Assembly: GCA_021200075.1 (NCBI GenBank)
Contig: JAJQGZ010000179.1
Coordinates: 1-7,067 of the forward strand
Direction: 5' to 3'
Source: Clostridiales bacterium
GTDB lineage: Bacteria > Bacillota > Clostridia > Oscillospirales > Acutalibacteraceae
Length of the DNA stretch: 7,067 bases
Shown: piece by piece, positions 1 through 6,520 of the stretch
How positions within the stretch are numbered: the first letter of the stretch is position 1
Layout: each line of letters starts with the position of its first letter
Notes under the pieces: model-generated
The model's input: only the letters and a program-made list of their open reading frames with translations
Database searches by the model: none
Told to the model about the DNA's origin: nothing
Position numbers and translations under genes: made by a program

Positions 1-44
1 CCATGTCCTCGGACATTTTGTAAACCATGTTACCATATCTGACA
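1..44. mobile_element. Probable insertion-sequence end (IS21-like?), partial
   Basis: On the minus strand the segment begins TGTCA and carries spaced near-repeats, ATGGTAAC then ATGGTTTAC, then a palindrome (ATGTCC TC GGACAT, 3-16) followed by another ATGG at the window edge. A TGTCA-type tip followed by repeated short transposase-site-like motifs is what IS21-family ends look like, and I recall similar tips in clostridial elements. That is recognition from memory, not a match. No transposase is visible because the window ends here. The outer boundary would be about position 44. The alternative is a small gene start: ATG at 43-45 on the minus strand is open to the edge for only 15 codons. Confidence 0.35.
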
Positions 45-66
45 TATTATCCGCCCGCCTTATAAT
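39..66 (+). promoter_or_regulatory. Candidate promoter spanning the element junction
   Basis: The -35 CTGACA (39-44) matches the consensus at 5 of 6 bases. A 16-bp spacer follows, then a perfect -10 TATAAT (61-66). The -35 lies in the putative insertion-sequence tip and the -10 in the flanking DNA, the usual layout of a hybrid outward promoter. The predicted start, near 73, falls directly in front of the hairpin at 76-111, so any transcript would probably end at once or be very short. Confidence 0.4.
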
Positions 67-75
67 TGTTATGCT

Positions 76-111
76 AAAAGTCCCGAGAACATCGAGTCCT
101 CGGGACTTTTT
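76..111. terminator. Strong intrinsic terminator hairpin, possibly bidirectional
   Basis: A perfect 12-bp stem, AAAAGTCCCGAG (76-87) with CTCGGGACTTTT (99-110), encloses an 11-base loop. The plus strand runs on through T111. The A/T flanks provide a U-tract in both directions. On the minus strand it is the first good terminator after the transhydrogenase operon and the decayed cassette, so it would end any transcript running left through them. Confidence 0.75.
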
Positions 112-132
112 GGCGTTTTAAGCCTTTTACTC

Positions 133-158
133 GGGAGCGGTACCATCGTACAGCACCC
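133..158. repeat. Imperfect inverted repeat
   Basis: Arms 133-143 and 148-158 pair at 9 of 11 positions around a 4-base loop, with GTAC next to the loop and GGG/CCC at the base. There is no T-run after it, so it is not a terminator. It belongs to the run of hairpins between 76 and 263; its function is unknown. Confidence 0.4.
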
Positions 159-198
159 CTCGCAAAATGCTTAATTTTGGCTACTTTCTCAACAGCCT

Positions 199-238
199 CC
201 TGCGTGTAGAAATAAAAAAGACTTTTTCTACACGCAGG
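199..238. repeat. Perfect 14-bp inverted repeat with A/T-rich loop
   Basis: CCTGCGTGTAGAAA (199-212) is perfectly complementary to TTTCTACACGCAGG (225-238) across a 12-base loop. Neither strand has a T-run after the stem, so simple termination is unlikely. The right arm touches the next palindrome (237-263), so in RNA the two structures would share two bases and could compete. Possible roles are a structured RNA, a protein-binding site or a remnant of a small non-autonomous element. The sequence does not decide between them. Confidence 0.6.
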
Positions 239-263
239 GCAAATTTCAATTTGAAATTCGCCC
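237..263. repeat. 27-bp near-perfect palindrome
   Basis: GGGC..AATTTCAA (237-249) mirrors TTGAAATT..GCCC (251-263) around a single central base, with one mismatched pair (241/259). It directly abuts the 14-bp inverted repeat on its left. It resembles an operator-type dyad, but there is no intact gene next to it whose promoter it would overlap. Confidence 0.55.
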
Positions 264-300
264 ACATTTATTTTATTAAGATTATTTAAAATAGGTTATA

Positions 301-481
301 TCACTTTTTATTTTTAAAAAGCGATTGTCTTACTTTCTTCTCCGGGTCTTTAATCAGTAGAATAACCAGCCATATCACGAGAGCAAGGGCTATTACGGAA
401 AGACCGAGGAAAAGGTCGTTTAGCATATCCTCCGCCGACGGTGGAAATAACCGCCGCAAAAACTGTTACCAATAATGTCAT
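301..481 (-). pseudogene. Decayed small membrane-protein gene (internal out-of-frame deletion)
   Basis: From ATG at 481, with AAGGG 7 bases upstream, the frame reads MTLLVTVFAAVISTV and then turns to nonsense. From about position 440 a different frame reads AEDMLNDLFLGLSVIALA, a hydrophobic segment WLVILLI, then KDPEKK and a basic tail ending at the TGA at 301-303. The span is 181 bp, not a multiple of three. I recall uncharacterised clostridial proteins of about 90-100 residues that begin and end this way with a further segment between, so I infer that over 100 bp were lost near 436-445. It lies 42 bp after the other dead gene, and the two look like one former operon. The function is unknown; an intact relative would probably be an inner-membrane protein with two or more helices. 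Confidence 0.6.
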
Positions 482-523
482 TTTGTTGCCCTTAGATTTT
501 TCGATTCGGCTTTAAGAGCGGAT

Positions 524-923
524 TTATACGCTTTCTTTTCCATTGCGGACGGATACAATCAGCATACCCACCCAAACAACGGTTACGAGTATTGCCATAG
601 CTACGCCGACTGTTGACATTTCGTTAAGCATCGTCGCCAGGCTTTCGGGGCTTGACGCCGCTGTTAAAAACGGGAACCAAGGCTCAACCTCTCCGTGCTA
701 TAAATGTTCAAATGCCAGGAGAATTGACCCTCCCCAGAGTAAATAGCAAAGCCAGCTGAGCTTCCTTGAAAAGGGGAGCTTTTTCGCATTTTCAAGCCTG
801 CCGTCGTCGGCAGCCTCGTATGAAATGTCATCCGTTGCTTTTTTTCTTTTCTCTCGCCTTAAAAATAAGAGCTGCGGCGGTTACAACGACAGCCTCCGCT
901 GCTGGTACTACGAAACAAGCCAT
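524..923 (-). pseudogene. Decayed three-helix membrane-protein gene (frameshift plus nonsense codon)
   Basis: ATG at 923 follows a textbook site (CGGAGG, 6 bases away) and reads MACFVVPAAEAVVVTAAALIF before stopping after 31 codons. Dropping one A from the A7 run (plus-strand T7, 839-845) opens a frame containing KLPFSRKLSWL, WGGSILLAFEHL, HGEVEPWFPFLTAA and VGVAMAILVTVVWVGMLIV, ending at TAA 524-526. A TAG (CTA at 698-700) interrupts EHL-HGEV where a tryptophan (TGG) is likely. The repaired product would be 132 residues with three hydrophobic segments. I recall similar MACF..PAAEA proteins as uncharacterised in Clostridia. Two independent lesions, plus a broken neighbour, argue for real decay and against sequencing error alone. 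The gene begins 134 bp after the transhydrogenase operon ends. Confidence 0.7.
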
Positions 924-964
924 AATATTATCCTCCGAAAGTTATAATTTGCCGTTATTAATCC

Positions 965-982
965 TTGTTAAATTAATATCAA
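965..982. promoter_or_regulatory. Candidate Rex-type redox operator
   Basis: TTGTTAA-ATTA-ATATCAA matches the clostridial Rex pattern (TTGTTAA, four bases, TTAACAA) at 12 of 14 fixed positions. The left half is perfect and the right half 5 of 7. Rex is the NADH/NAD+-sensing repressor of Gram-positive bacteria. The site lies about 8-25 bases after the predicted start of the promoter at 997-1025 and 42 bp before the decayed gene, a position suited to repression. A second lone TTGTTAA half-site is at 1044-1050. In DNA this AT-rich, chance matches are possible. Confidence 0.35.
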
Positions 983-996
983 TATTTCTATAAGCT

Positions 997-1025
997 ATTA
1001 TATATTAAAATTAGAACTGTGTCGA
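997..1025 (-). promoter_or_regulatory. Candidate promoter of the decayed membrane cassette
   Basis: On the minus strand, TCGACA (1020-1025, 5 of 6) is followed by a 17-bp spacer and a perfect TATAAT (997-1002). The -35 lies within a direct repeat, GACACAG-CTC-GACACAG (1017-1033), whose 10-bp period could be an activator or repressor site. The predicted start is near 990, giving a leader of about 65 bases before the ATG at 923. No clear terminator separates it from the operon upstream, so read-through could also supply transcripts. Confidence 0.5.
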
Positions 1026-1057
1026 GCTGTGTCAATTTTCAAATTGTTAAAACTGAC

Positions 1058-3271
1058 TTATTTTTTATTGTTTTTAAGTATGCCGATAATTTCTTCTCTG
1101 CTCTTTTCGCATTTTCTTGCGTTTTCGTTGTTCGGAACCGCTCTTATGATGCTGTCGTTGTAGCTTGAAACGAGATATTCGCATTCCTTTGAATCAATTT
1201 CAACGCTTTGAATTGAATATTTTTCGTCAAGAGGAACCTGCTTTTTCAGCACGGATTTTTCCGTCAGTGCGCCTGTCGGGCAGAGCTTTACGCAAAGTCC
1301 GCAGTTTGTACATTCTGTTTCGTTGAGGGGCAGGGAGAATGCAGTGTTCACCTTTGATGTAAATCCTCTGCCCTCAAGTCCCAAAGCTCCTGCCTTAACG
1401 GTTTCTCTGCAAGATCTTACACACAGTCCGCAAAGAATACATTTTGCCGGATTTCTTTCGATAAATGCGTTGCTGTCCTTTGTGTATTTTTGCGGCATTT
1501 CACCGACAAAGCGTTCGGGGTGAATGTCATATCTTTGTGCCACATTGAGAAGTTTGCATTTAAAATATTCACGGCATCCGCATTCAAGGCATCTTTGTGC
1601 TTCTTTTTGAGCCTCTTCCTCGGTCATACCGAGCGATACCTCGTCAAATGTGCTTTTCCTTTTTTCGGGTGAAAGAACCTTTACGGTTATTCTCGGCAGC
1701 TTTTCCTGAGACGAAAGGTCGATTTTATCATCGTCCCTTTTACTCAGGTATTTGGATGAAACGGTATATTCCTTTCCGTTTAAATATGCGTCAACGGATT
1801 CAACGCACCTTGTGCCCTCGCTGATAGCCTCAATTGCTATTGAAGCGCCTTTGTTGGTAGCGTCGCCGATTGCGAAAACTCCGTCAAAGTCTGTTTTGAA
1901 AGTATCCTCGTTGGCTTTTATAGTACCCTTTTGAGTAAGCTCTACCGATGAAAAATCGCTTGTATCGAGCTTTTGACCTATTGCCATAATAACGCTGTCA
2001 AGCTCTATATACTCGGTTTTTCCCTCAATCGGAACAGGTCTTCTCCTGCCGGAAGCGTCGGGTTCGCCGAGCTCCATTAATTGAAGCGCCATTCCGCATA
2101 CCTTGCCGTTTTCACCGTGAATTTCCATAGGATTTGTAAGGAATTTGTATGTTACTCCTTCTTCTATGGATTCTTCAATTTCGATTTCATCGGCAGGCAT
2201 TTCGTTTTTGGTTCTTCTGTATATTACATAAACTTCTTTTGCGCCGAGCCTTACGGCGGTTCTGCAAGCGTCCATCGCCGTATTGCCTCCGCCGCATACA
2301 GCAACTCTCTCGCCGATATTTACCGGCGAGCCGAGAATTACGCTTCGCAGAAAATCAATACCGCCCCAAACTCCGTCAAGCTCCTCGCCTTTTACTCGCA
2401 TAGGCATTGATTTCCATGCGCCGGGTGCGAGGATAACCGCATCATAATTTTTCCTTAATTCATCAAGGGTAATGTCCCTGCCGAGCCTTACGCCGCAGCG
2501 GTATTTAACCCCTGTTTTTTCTATGATTGAGATTTCACTGTCAAGTATTTCTTTCGGAAGTTTGTATTGCGGAATACCGTATCTGAGCATACCGCCGGGT
2601 TTGTCCATCATATCATATACGGTGACAGCGTGACCCTTTTGTCTCAGGTACAATGCCGACGTAAGACCTGCCGGGCCTCCTCCGACGATTGATACACTTT
2701 TGCCGGTATCGGGTGCGACCGAGGGAATATAGGCGTCGCCTTTTAAATCCATATCCGCCGCAAACGCTTTTAGTTGAGCTATGTTTATCGGTTCGTCCGC
2801 TTTACCTCTGCGGCAGGCTTTCTCACACGGGTGAGGGCATACTCTGCCGATTGAAGCCGGAAGCGGAATTTTATTTTTAATAAGCTTTAAAGCGTCGTCA
2901 TATTTTCCGTTTGCGATAAGTCCCACATATCCTTGGCAGTCGGTGTTTGCAGGGCAGGCGAGTTGACAGGGTGCAATGCAGTCGCCGTCGTGAGCCGACA
3001 TAAGAAGCTCCATTGCAATTTTCCTTGATTTAACAACCCTCTCGCTTTCCGTATTTATAACCATACCGTCGGCGGCTTTTGCAGAGCAGGAACGCTGAAG
3101 CTTGGGAATACCCTCAACTTCAACAACGCAAAGTCCGCAGGCGCCATACGCTTCAAGCGAATCGTCATAGCACAGCGTGGGGATATATATGCCGTTTTGC
3201 CTTGCCACTTCAAGGATTGTGCAGCCGTTCGGAGCAGTTATTTTTTTGCCGTTTATTGTTAAATTTATCAT
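1058..3271 (-). CDS. stnC: StnC-like FAD/Fe-S NADP(H) oxidoreductase subunit of a bifurcating transhydrogenase
   Basis: The 737-residue cytoplasmic fusion has an N-terminal plant-type [2Fe-2S] domain (Cys34, 45, 48, 62). A GltD/NfnB-type Cys-rich helical domain follows, with Cys98, 102, 106, 112 and Cys145, 149, 153 after GRV. Next come an FAD Rossmann motif GGGPAG (197-202) and an NAD(P) motif GGGNTAMD (327-334), with YRRT at 351-354, the arginine pair that usually selects NADPH. The FAD-closing motif DGVFAIGDA follows, then a CLECGC segment, and a C-terminal 2x[4Fe-4S] ferredoxin domain (CILCGLCVRSC, CTNCGLCVKLCP). Hydrogenase H-cluster motifs are absent. Inference: NADPH is oxidised at a bifurcating FAD, with one electron going to ferredoxin and one to NAD+ through the NuoF-like partner. 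AAGGAG lies 9 bases before ATG 3271; the gap to the upstream gene is 16 bp. The alternative reading is an uncharacterised NADP(H) oxidoreductase of the same fold; generic labels would be FAD-dependent oxidoreductase or gltD. Confidence 0.85.
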   Translation of the reverse strand: MINLTINGKKITAPNGCTILEVARQNGIYIPTLCYDDSLEAYGACGLCVVEVEGIPKLQRSCSAKAADGMVINTESERVVKSRKIAMELLMSAHDGDCIAPCQLACPANTDCQGYVGLIANGKYDDALKLIKNKIPLPASIGRVCPHPCEKACRRGKADEPINIAQLKAFAADMDLKGDAYIPSVAPDTGKSVSIVGGGPAGLTSALYLRQKGHAVTVYDMMDKPGGMLRYGIPQYKLPKEILDSEISIIEKTGVKYRCGVRLGRDITLDELRKNYDAVILAPGAWKSMPMRVKGEELDGVWGGIDFLRSVILGSPVNIGERVAVCGGGNTAMDACRTAVRLGAKEVYVIYRRTKNEMPADEIEIEESIEEGVTYKFLTNPMEIHGENGKVCGMALQLMELGEPDASGRRRPVPIEGKTEYIELDSVIMAIGQKLDTSDFSSVELTQKGTIKANEDTFKTDFDGVFAIGDATNKGASIAIEAISEGTRCVESVDAYLNGKEYTVSSKYLSKRDDDKIDLSSQEKLPRITVKVLSPEKRKSTFDEVSLGMTEEEAQKEAQRCLECGCREYFKCKLLNVAQRYDIHPERFVGEMPQKYTKDSNAFIERNPAKCILCGLCVRSCRETVKAGALGLEGRGFTSKVNTAFSLPLNETECTNCGLCVKLCPTGALTEKSVLKKQVPLDEKYSIQSVEIDSKECEYLVSSYNDSIIRAVPNNENARKCEKSREEIIGILKNNKK

Positions 3272-3287
3272 TGCTTTCCGCTCCTTT

Positions 3288-5033
3288 CTACTTTTTGATA
3301 ACTGCGCCGAATTTGCATATTGTAATGCATTTTCCGCATTTTATGCAAATTGATGGGTCAATGGTGTGCGGTGATTTTACGCTGCCCTCAATTGCGCCGA
3401 CCGGGCAGTTTCTTGCGCAGAGGGTACAACCCCTGCATTTGTCACTGTCAATGTAATATTTTGTAAGCTCACGGCATTCGCCGGCAGGGCAACTTTTTTG
3501 ATTGATATGAGCATCGTATTCGTTTTTAAAATATTTTATCGTGGTCAGCACGGGATTGGGCGCAGTCTGACCCAGACCGCATAATACTCCGTCCTTTATA
3601 GACAGACAAAGCTCTTCAAGAAGCTCAATGTCTCCGCTTTTGCCCCTGCCCTCGGTTATCGCCGTTAAAATTTCCAGCATTCTCTTTGTTCCGATACGGC
3701 AGTGTATGCATTTTCCGCAGCTTTCTTTTGCCGTGAAGTCGAGGAAGAATTTTGCCATACCGACCATACAGGTGCTTTCGTCCATAACAACCATTCCGCC
3801 GGAACCCATTATTGCGCCAGTGGCGGAAAGTGCCTTGTAATCTATAACAGTATCCGCAAGCTCGGCAGGAATATATCCTCCAGAGGGCCCGCCCATTTGC
3901 ACCGCTTTGAAACTCTTGCCGTTCTTTATCCCTCCGCATATGTCGAATATGACATCACGCAGAGTTTTACCCATCGGTATTTCGACAAGTCCGCTTCTTT
4001 TAACCTTTCCGGTAACGGCAAATACCTTTGTTCCTTTTGAATTTTCCGTTCCCATAGCGGCAAAGGCTTCGCCGCCGTTATTGATTATCCAGCTTACATT
4101 TGCAAAAGTTTCAACATTGTTAATATTCGATGGCTCTTTCCAATATCCGCTTTGGGCAGGGAAAGGCGGCTTGAGCCTCGGCATACCCCTGTGCCCCTCA
4201 AGCGATTCTATCAGCGCCGTTTCCTCTCCGCATACAAATGCGCCGGCTCCTGCTTTAATAGTCATACGGCAGGAGAAATCCGTGCCGAATATATTATCGC
4301 CTAGATAGCCTGCTTCACTCGTTTGTGCAATGGCTCTTTCAAGCCTTTTGATAGCAAGGGGATATTCAGCTCTTACATATACAACGGCATTTTCCGCACC
4401 GATTGCATACGCCGCAATGAGCATTCCCTCTATGAGATTATGAGGGTCGGATTCGATTACCGCCCTGTCCATAAATGCACCCGGGTCGCCCTCGTCGGCA
4501 TTGCAGATGAGATATTTTTCCTCACCCTCGCTCTGCCTTGCGGCATTCCATTTAAACCAGGTGGGGAAGCCTGCGCCGCCCCTGCCTGCAAGACCCGAAG
4601 TTTTGATTGTCTCTATTACTTCCTCGGGCGTCATTCGGGTTACAGCCTTTTTGAGAGCAGTGTAACCGTCGGCTGAGATGAAATCGTCAATTTCCTCGGG
4701 ATTTATAATTCCGCAGCGGCGAAGCGCAATTCTCGTCTGCTTTTCAAGGAACTGTTTGTCCTCGTCGGAAACCAGTAGACTTTCTATAGCGCTTTCGTCA
4801 TTGCTTTTTGCGTATTCTGCAATTTTTTTTGCGTCCTCCGGCTGAACCTTGACTAGCCTTTTTACCTCGCCGTTGTCGTTATAAATATCAACAATCGGTT
4901 CAAGATAGCACATTCCTATGCAGCCGGCAATGGTTATCACTGCGTCTGCGGTGTCCTCTTTGAGCAGTGCCTGCCTTACCTTTTCCGCTCCTGCGGCAAT
5001 ACCGCAGGAACCCTCACCGATAACTATTTTCAT
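3288..5033 (-). CDS. stnB: StnB-like (NuoF/HydB family) FMN and Fe-S NAD(H) subunit
   Basis: The 581-residue NuoF/HydB homologue has an N-terminal thioredoxin-like region with only three of the usual four [2Fe-2S] cysteines (Cys10, 38, 42). The FMN/NAD(H) core follows: GRGGAGFPT (150-158), CNADEGDPGAF (176-186), GAGAFVCGEETALI (261-274). Then come an SLBB-type region, the N3-type [4Fe-4S] site (Cys439, 442, 445, 485), and two C-terminal [4Fe-4S] clusters (Cys533, 536, 539, 543 and 563, 566, 569, 573). The C-terminal ferredoxin domain marks the soluble HydB/Stn/Hnd-type proteins; respiratory NuoF lacks it. Expected role: exchange hydride with NAD(H) at FMN and pass electrons along the Fe-S chain to the fusion subunit. 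Its ATG overlaps the upstream TAA by one base (TAATG) with GGGAGGTG just before, so the two are probably translationally coupled. It would commonly be labelled nuoF, hndC or hymB. Confidence 0.9.
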   Translation of the reverse strand: MKIVIGEGSCGIAAGAEKVRQALLKEDTADAVITIAGCIGMCYLEPIVDIYNDNGEVKRLVKVQPEDAKKIAEYAKSNDESAIESLLVSDEDKQFLEKQTRIALRRCGIINPEEIDDFISADGYTALKKAVTRMTPEEVIETIKTSGLAGRGGAGFPTWFKWNAARQSEGEEKYLICNADEGDPGAFMDRAVIESDPHNLIEGMLIAAYAIGAENAVVYVRAEYPLAIKRLERAIAQTSEAGYLGDNIFGTDFSCRMTIKAGAGAFVCGEETALIESLEGHRGMPRLKPPFPAQSGYWKEPSNINNVETFANVSWIINNGGEAFAAMGTENSKGTKVFAVTGKVKRSGLVEIPMGKTLRDVIFDICGGIKNGKSFKAVQMGGPSGGYIPAELADTVIDYKALSATGAIMGSGGMVVMDESTCMVGMAKFFLDFTAKESCGKCIHCRIGTKRMLEILTAITEGRGKSGDIELLEELCLSIKDGVLCGLGQTAPNPVLTTIKYFKNEYDAHINQKSCPAGECRELTKYYIDSDKCRGCTLCARNCPVGAIEGSVKSPHTIDPSICIKCGKCITICKFGAVIKK

Positions 5034-5506
5034 TATTCCACCTCCCTTAACTGCTTGATAACGGCTCTCGTCTTTTCGGGAGTTAAAGAACCGTATGTAT
5101 TTTTATTAATCATCATTACGGGCGAAAGCGAACAGCAGCCGAGGCACGCAACGCATTTGAGCGAGAATAAGCCGTCGGGCGTTGTTTCCCCGTCGGTTAT
5201 TCCGAGTTCCTCGGTAATTGTCTGCAATATAAGCTCGCTTGAACTAACATGGCAAGCCGTACCTTGGCAGAGCATTATCAGATATTTGCCGACAGGCGTA
5301 AGTCTAAACTGAGTATAGAATGTTGCAACACCCATAATCTCGCTTGTTTTTATATCTGTTTTCAGGCTTATATATTCTATTGCTTCTTTCGGCAGATAGC
5401 CGTAAATATCCTGTGTTTTTTGTAAAATCGTGATTAGCGAGCCTTTAACATCTTTAAGCTTGTCAAGAATACCCTCTATTTCTTTAAGGTCGATTTTCTT
5501 TTCCAT
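5033..5506 (-). CDS. stnA: StnA-like (NuoE/HydC family) [2Fe-2S] subunit
   Basis: This 157-residue NuoE/HydC-type thioredoxin-like ferredoxin is the usual size for the family. An N-terminal helical domain includes QDIYGYLP (32-39) and MGVATFYTQF (58-67). The [2Fe-2S] ligands are in the family pattern: Cys80-x4-Cys85 (LCQGTACHV), then Cys121-x3-Cys125 (ACLGCCSLSPVM). Cys124 stands where an alanine is common. It is the first gene of the operon, and its GGAGGTG site is 7 bases before ATG 5506. In Hyd, Hnd and Stn complexes this subunit docks on the NuoF-like protein next to FMN; that role is inferred from the family. Alone it could not be told from HydC, HndA or NuoE; the fusion gene two places downstream points to the Stn type. 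No Nuo membrane subunits are nearby. Confidence 0.9.
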   Translation of the reverse strand: MEKKIDLKEIEGILDKLKDVKGSLITILQKTQDIYGYLPKEAIEYISLKTDIKTSEIMGVATFYTQFRLTPVGKYLIMLCQGTACHVSSSELILQTITEELGITDGETTPDGLFSLKCVACLGCCSLSPVMMINKNTYGSLTPEKTRAVIKQLREVE

Positions 5507-5550
5507 GATTGCACCTCCGTGACTTTCGTTTGTATTTATTTTGACTTTTT

Positions 5551-5573
5551 TCGTTCCTCGTTCCTATATTATA
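5551..5573 (-). promoter_or_regulatory. Possible promoter region of the transhydrogenase operon
   Basis: A perfect -10 TATAAT lies at 5568-5573 on the minus strand, about 62 bases before the first ATG. No recognisable -35 is present at 16-18 bp, so it would need an activator or is not the real promoter. Just downstream in the leader is a tandem repeat, GGAACGA-GGAACGA (5551-5564), that could bind a regulator. I found no convincing Rex palindrome here. Confidence 0.3.
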
Positions 5574-5585
5574 ATACATATAATA

Positions 5586-5652
5586 CATAAAAATGACCGC
5601 TCTTGTAACAGTTAATTTCAGGAATTAAAGCAGTATTAACCAAAAAGCGGTC
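5586..5652 (-). terminator. Imperfect terminator hairpin after the HAD gene
   Basis: On the minus strand, GACCGCT (5646-5652) pairs with AGCGGTC (5595-5601). Inside it, GTTAAT (5635-5640) pairs with ATTAAC (5611-5616), with an internal loop between the two stems. ATTTTTA follows on the minus strand. It separates the HAD gene from the transhydrogenase operon. The bulge and short U-tract make it a weaker terminator than the one after the tRNAs; a regulatory dyad is the alternative. Confidence 0.5.
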
Positions 5653-5691
5653 GTATGATTTTATGATTTTGTAATTTGATGATATGACGCT

Positions 5692-6520
5692 CTACAGGCA
5701 GTATTTTTCTATAGTCTCGGCAACTCCGTCGTCTGTATTTGATGCGGTTATATATTTTGCCGATTTTTTGCATTCTTCGCTTGCGTTTCCCATTGCAAAT
5801 GAAGTTTGAGCATATTCAAGCATCGAGCAGTCATTACCTGCGTCGCCGAAGCTCATTGCTTCGTTTCTTGAAATTCCGACGGTTTCGCAAAGACCTTTTA
5901 ACGCATTGCCTTTGCTCGCCGTCGGCACTGTCGCTTCCAAGCTGTCGTCAAAGCTTGATACAACCGTCAGATTGTAGCTTCTCAGTTTTTCTGTATACGG
6001 CTTCATACAACTTTCTTTAACAGAATAAATTGCTATTTTTTCAATATCTTTATCGCCGATATATTCTGTCAGATTTCCGTGAGCGGTCATTGTTTCAACT
6101 ATTTCCGCAAGGAACTCCGCCGGGAATTTTTCGTCGTCAAAATATTCCTCCGTGCCGAGCCTGTAATGCGACTTTCCGTCAACGTAAATCTCGAAGAATA
6201 CCTCTTCGCCCGAAAAATATTCAACGATGCTTTTTGCCGTTTTATTATCAATCAGGTTTGAAAATATGATTTTCTTTTTCTTCATATCAAAAACGCAGGC
6301 GCCGTTTGAATATATAACATAATCAACAAAAGGCACTTGCCTCAGTACGCTTTTGATAAATGCCATCGGTCTGCCCGTCGCTATGGCGAGCTTTATTCCT
6401 TTTTCCTGCGCTTTTAAAAGTGCGTTTAAAGTACGCTTTGTCACGGTTTGGTGATCGGGGGGACATAAGTGTTCCGTCCAAATCCGTAGCTATAATTTTA
6501 ATTTCTGTGCCGGTGTTCAT
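5692..6520 (-). pseudogene. Cof-type HAD-superfamily phosphatase, frameshifted near the N-terminus
   Basis: ATG 6520, with GGGAG 7 bases upstream, reads a HAD motif I (ATDLDGTLMSP) and then goes out of frame at a C6 run (plus-strand G6, 6457-6462). Removing one base continues into DHQTVTKRTLNALLKAQ and a complete Cof/YidA-like body of 275 residues, the normal size. In repaired numbering, motif I Asp13/Asp15, motif II IATGRP (Thr48), motif III Lys203 (SKGNAL) and motif IV GDAGND (226-230) are all present, and the C-terminus (AMGNASEE..) is typical. The family dephosphorylates sugar phosphates and similar small metabolites; the substrate cannot be read from sequence. The downstream 250-codon frame, from GTG 6444, lacks the nucleophile Asp13 and would be inactive. 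Either the gene is dead, or this is a homopolymer sequencing error, or the run varies in length. The rest of the frame is intact, so any lesion is recent. Confidence 0.8.

Noticed and set aside
74..265. Minus-strand frame of 63 codons (GTG start) with a CPAC motif, faintly like a ribosomal protein L31 or zinc-ribbon fragment
   Set aside because: It overlaps all four hairpins including the terminator, has no ribosome binding site, starts with GTG, and the resemblance is limited to a few residues.
698..845. Programmed frameshifting at the A7 run or recoding of the TAG in the first membrane gene
   Set aside because: It would need a +1 shift and stop read-through in one short gene, and the partner gene carries an out-of-frame deletion, so ordinary decay is simpler.
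543..993. Plus-strand frames opposite the decayed cassette
   Set aside because: The opposite strand carries recognisable membrane-protein sequence and a good ribosome binding site; these frames are shadows with low-complexity, unconvincing products.
1058..5506. Reading the operon as an [FeFe] hydrogenase (HydABC) or respiratory complex I module
   Set aside because: The H-cluster motifs are absent from the fusion subunit, which has a GltD/NfnB-like module in that place, and no membrane Nuo subunits are present.
5574..5652. A Rex operator upstream of the transhydrogenase operon (TTGTAACAGTTAAT region)
   Set aside because: Only one half resembles the site and the spacing is wrong; the sequence is better explained as one arm of the terminator-like hairpin.
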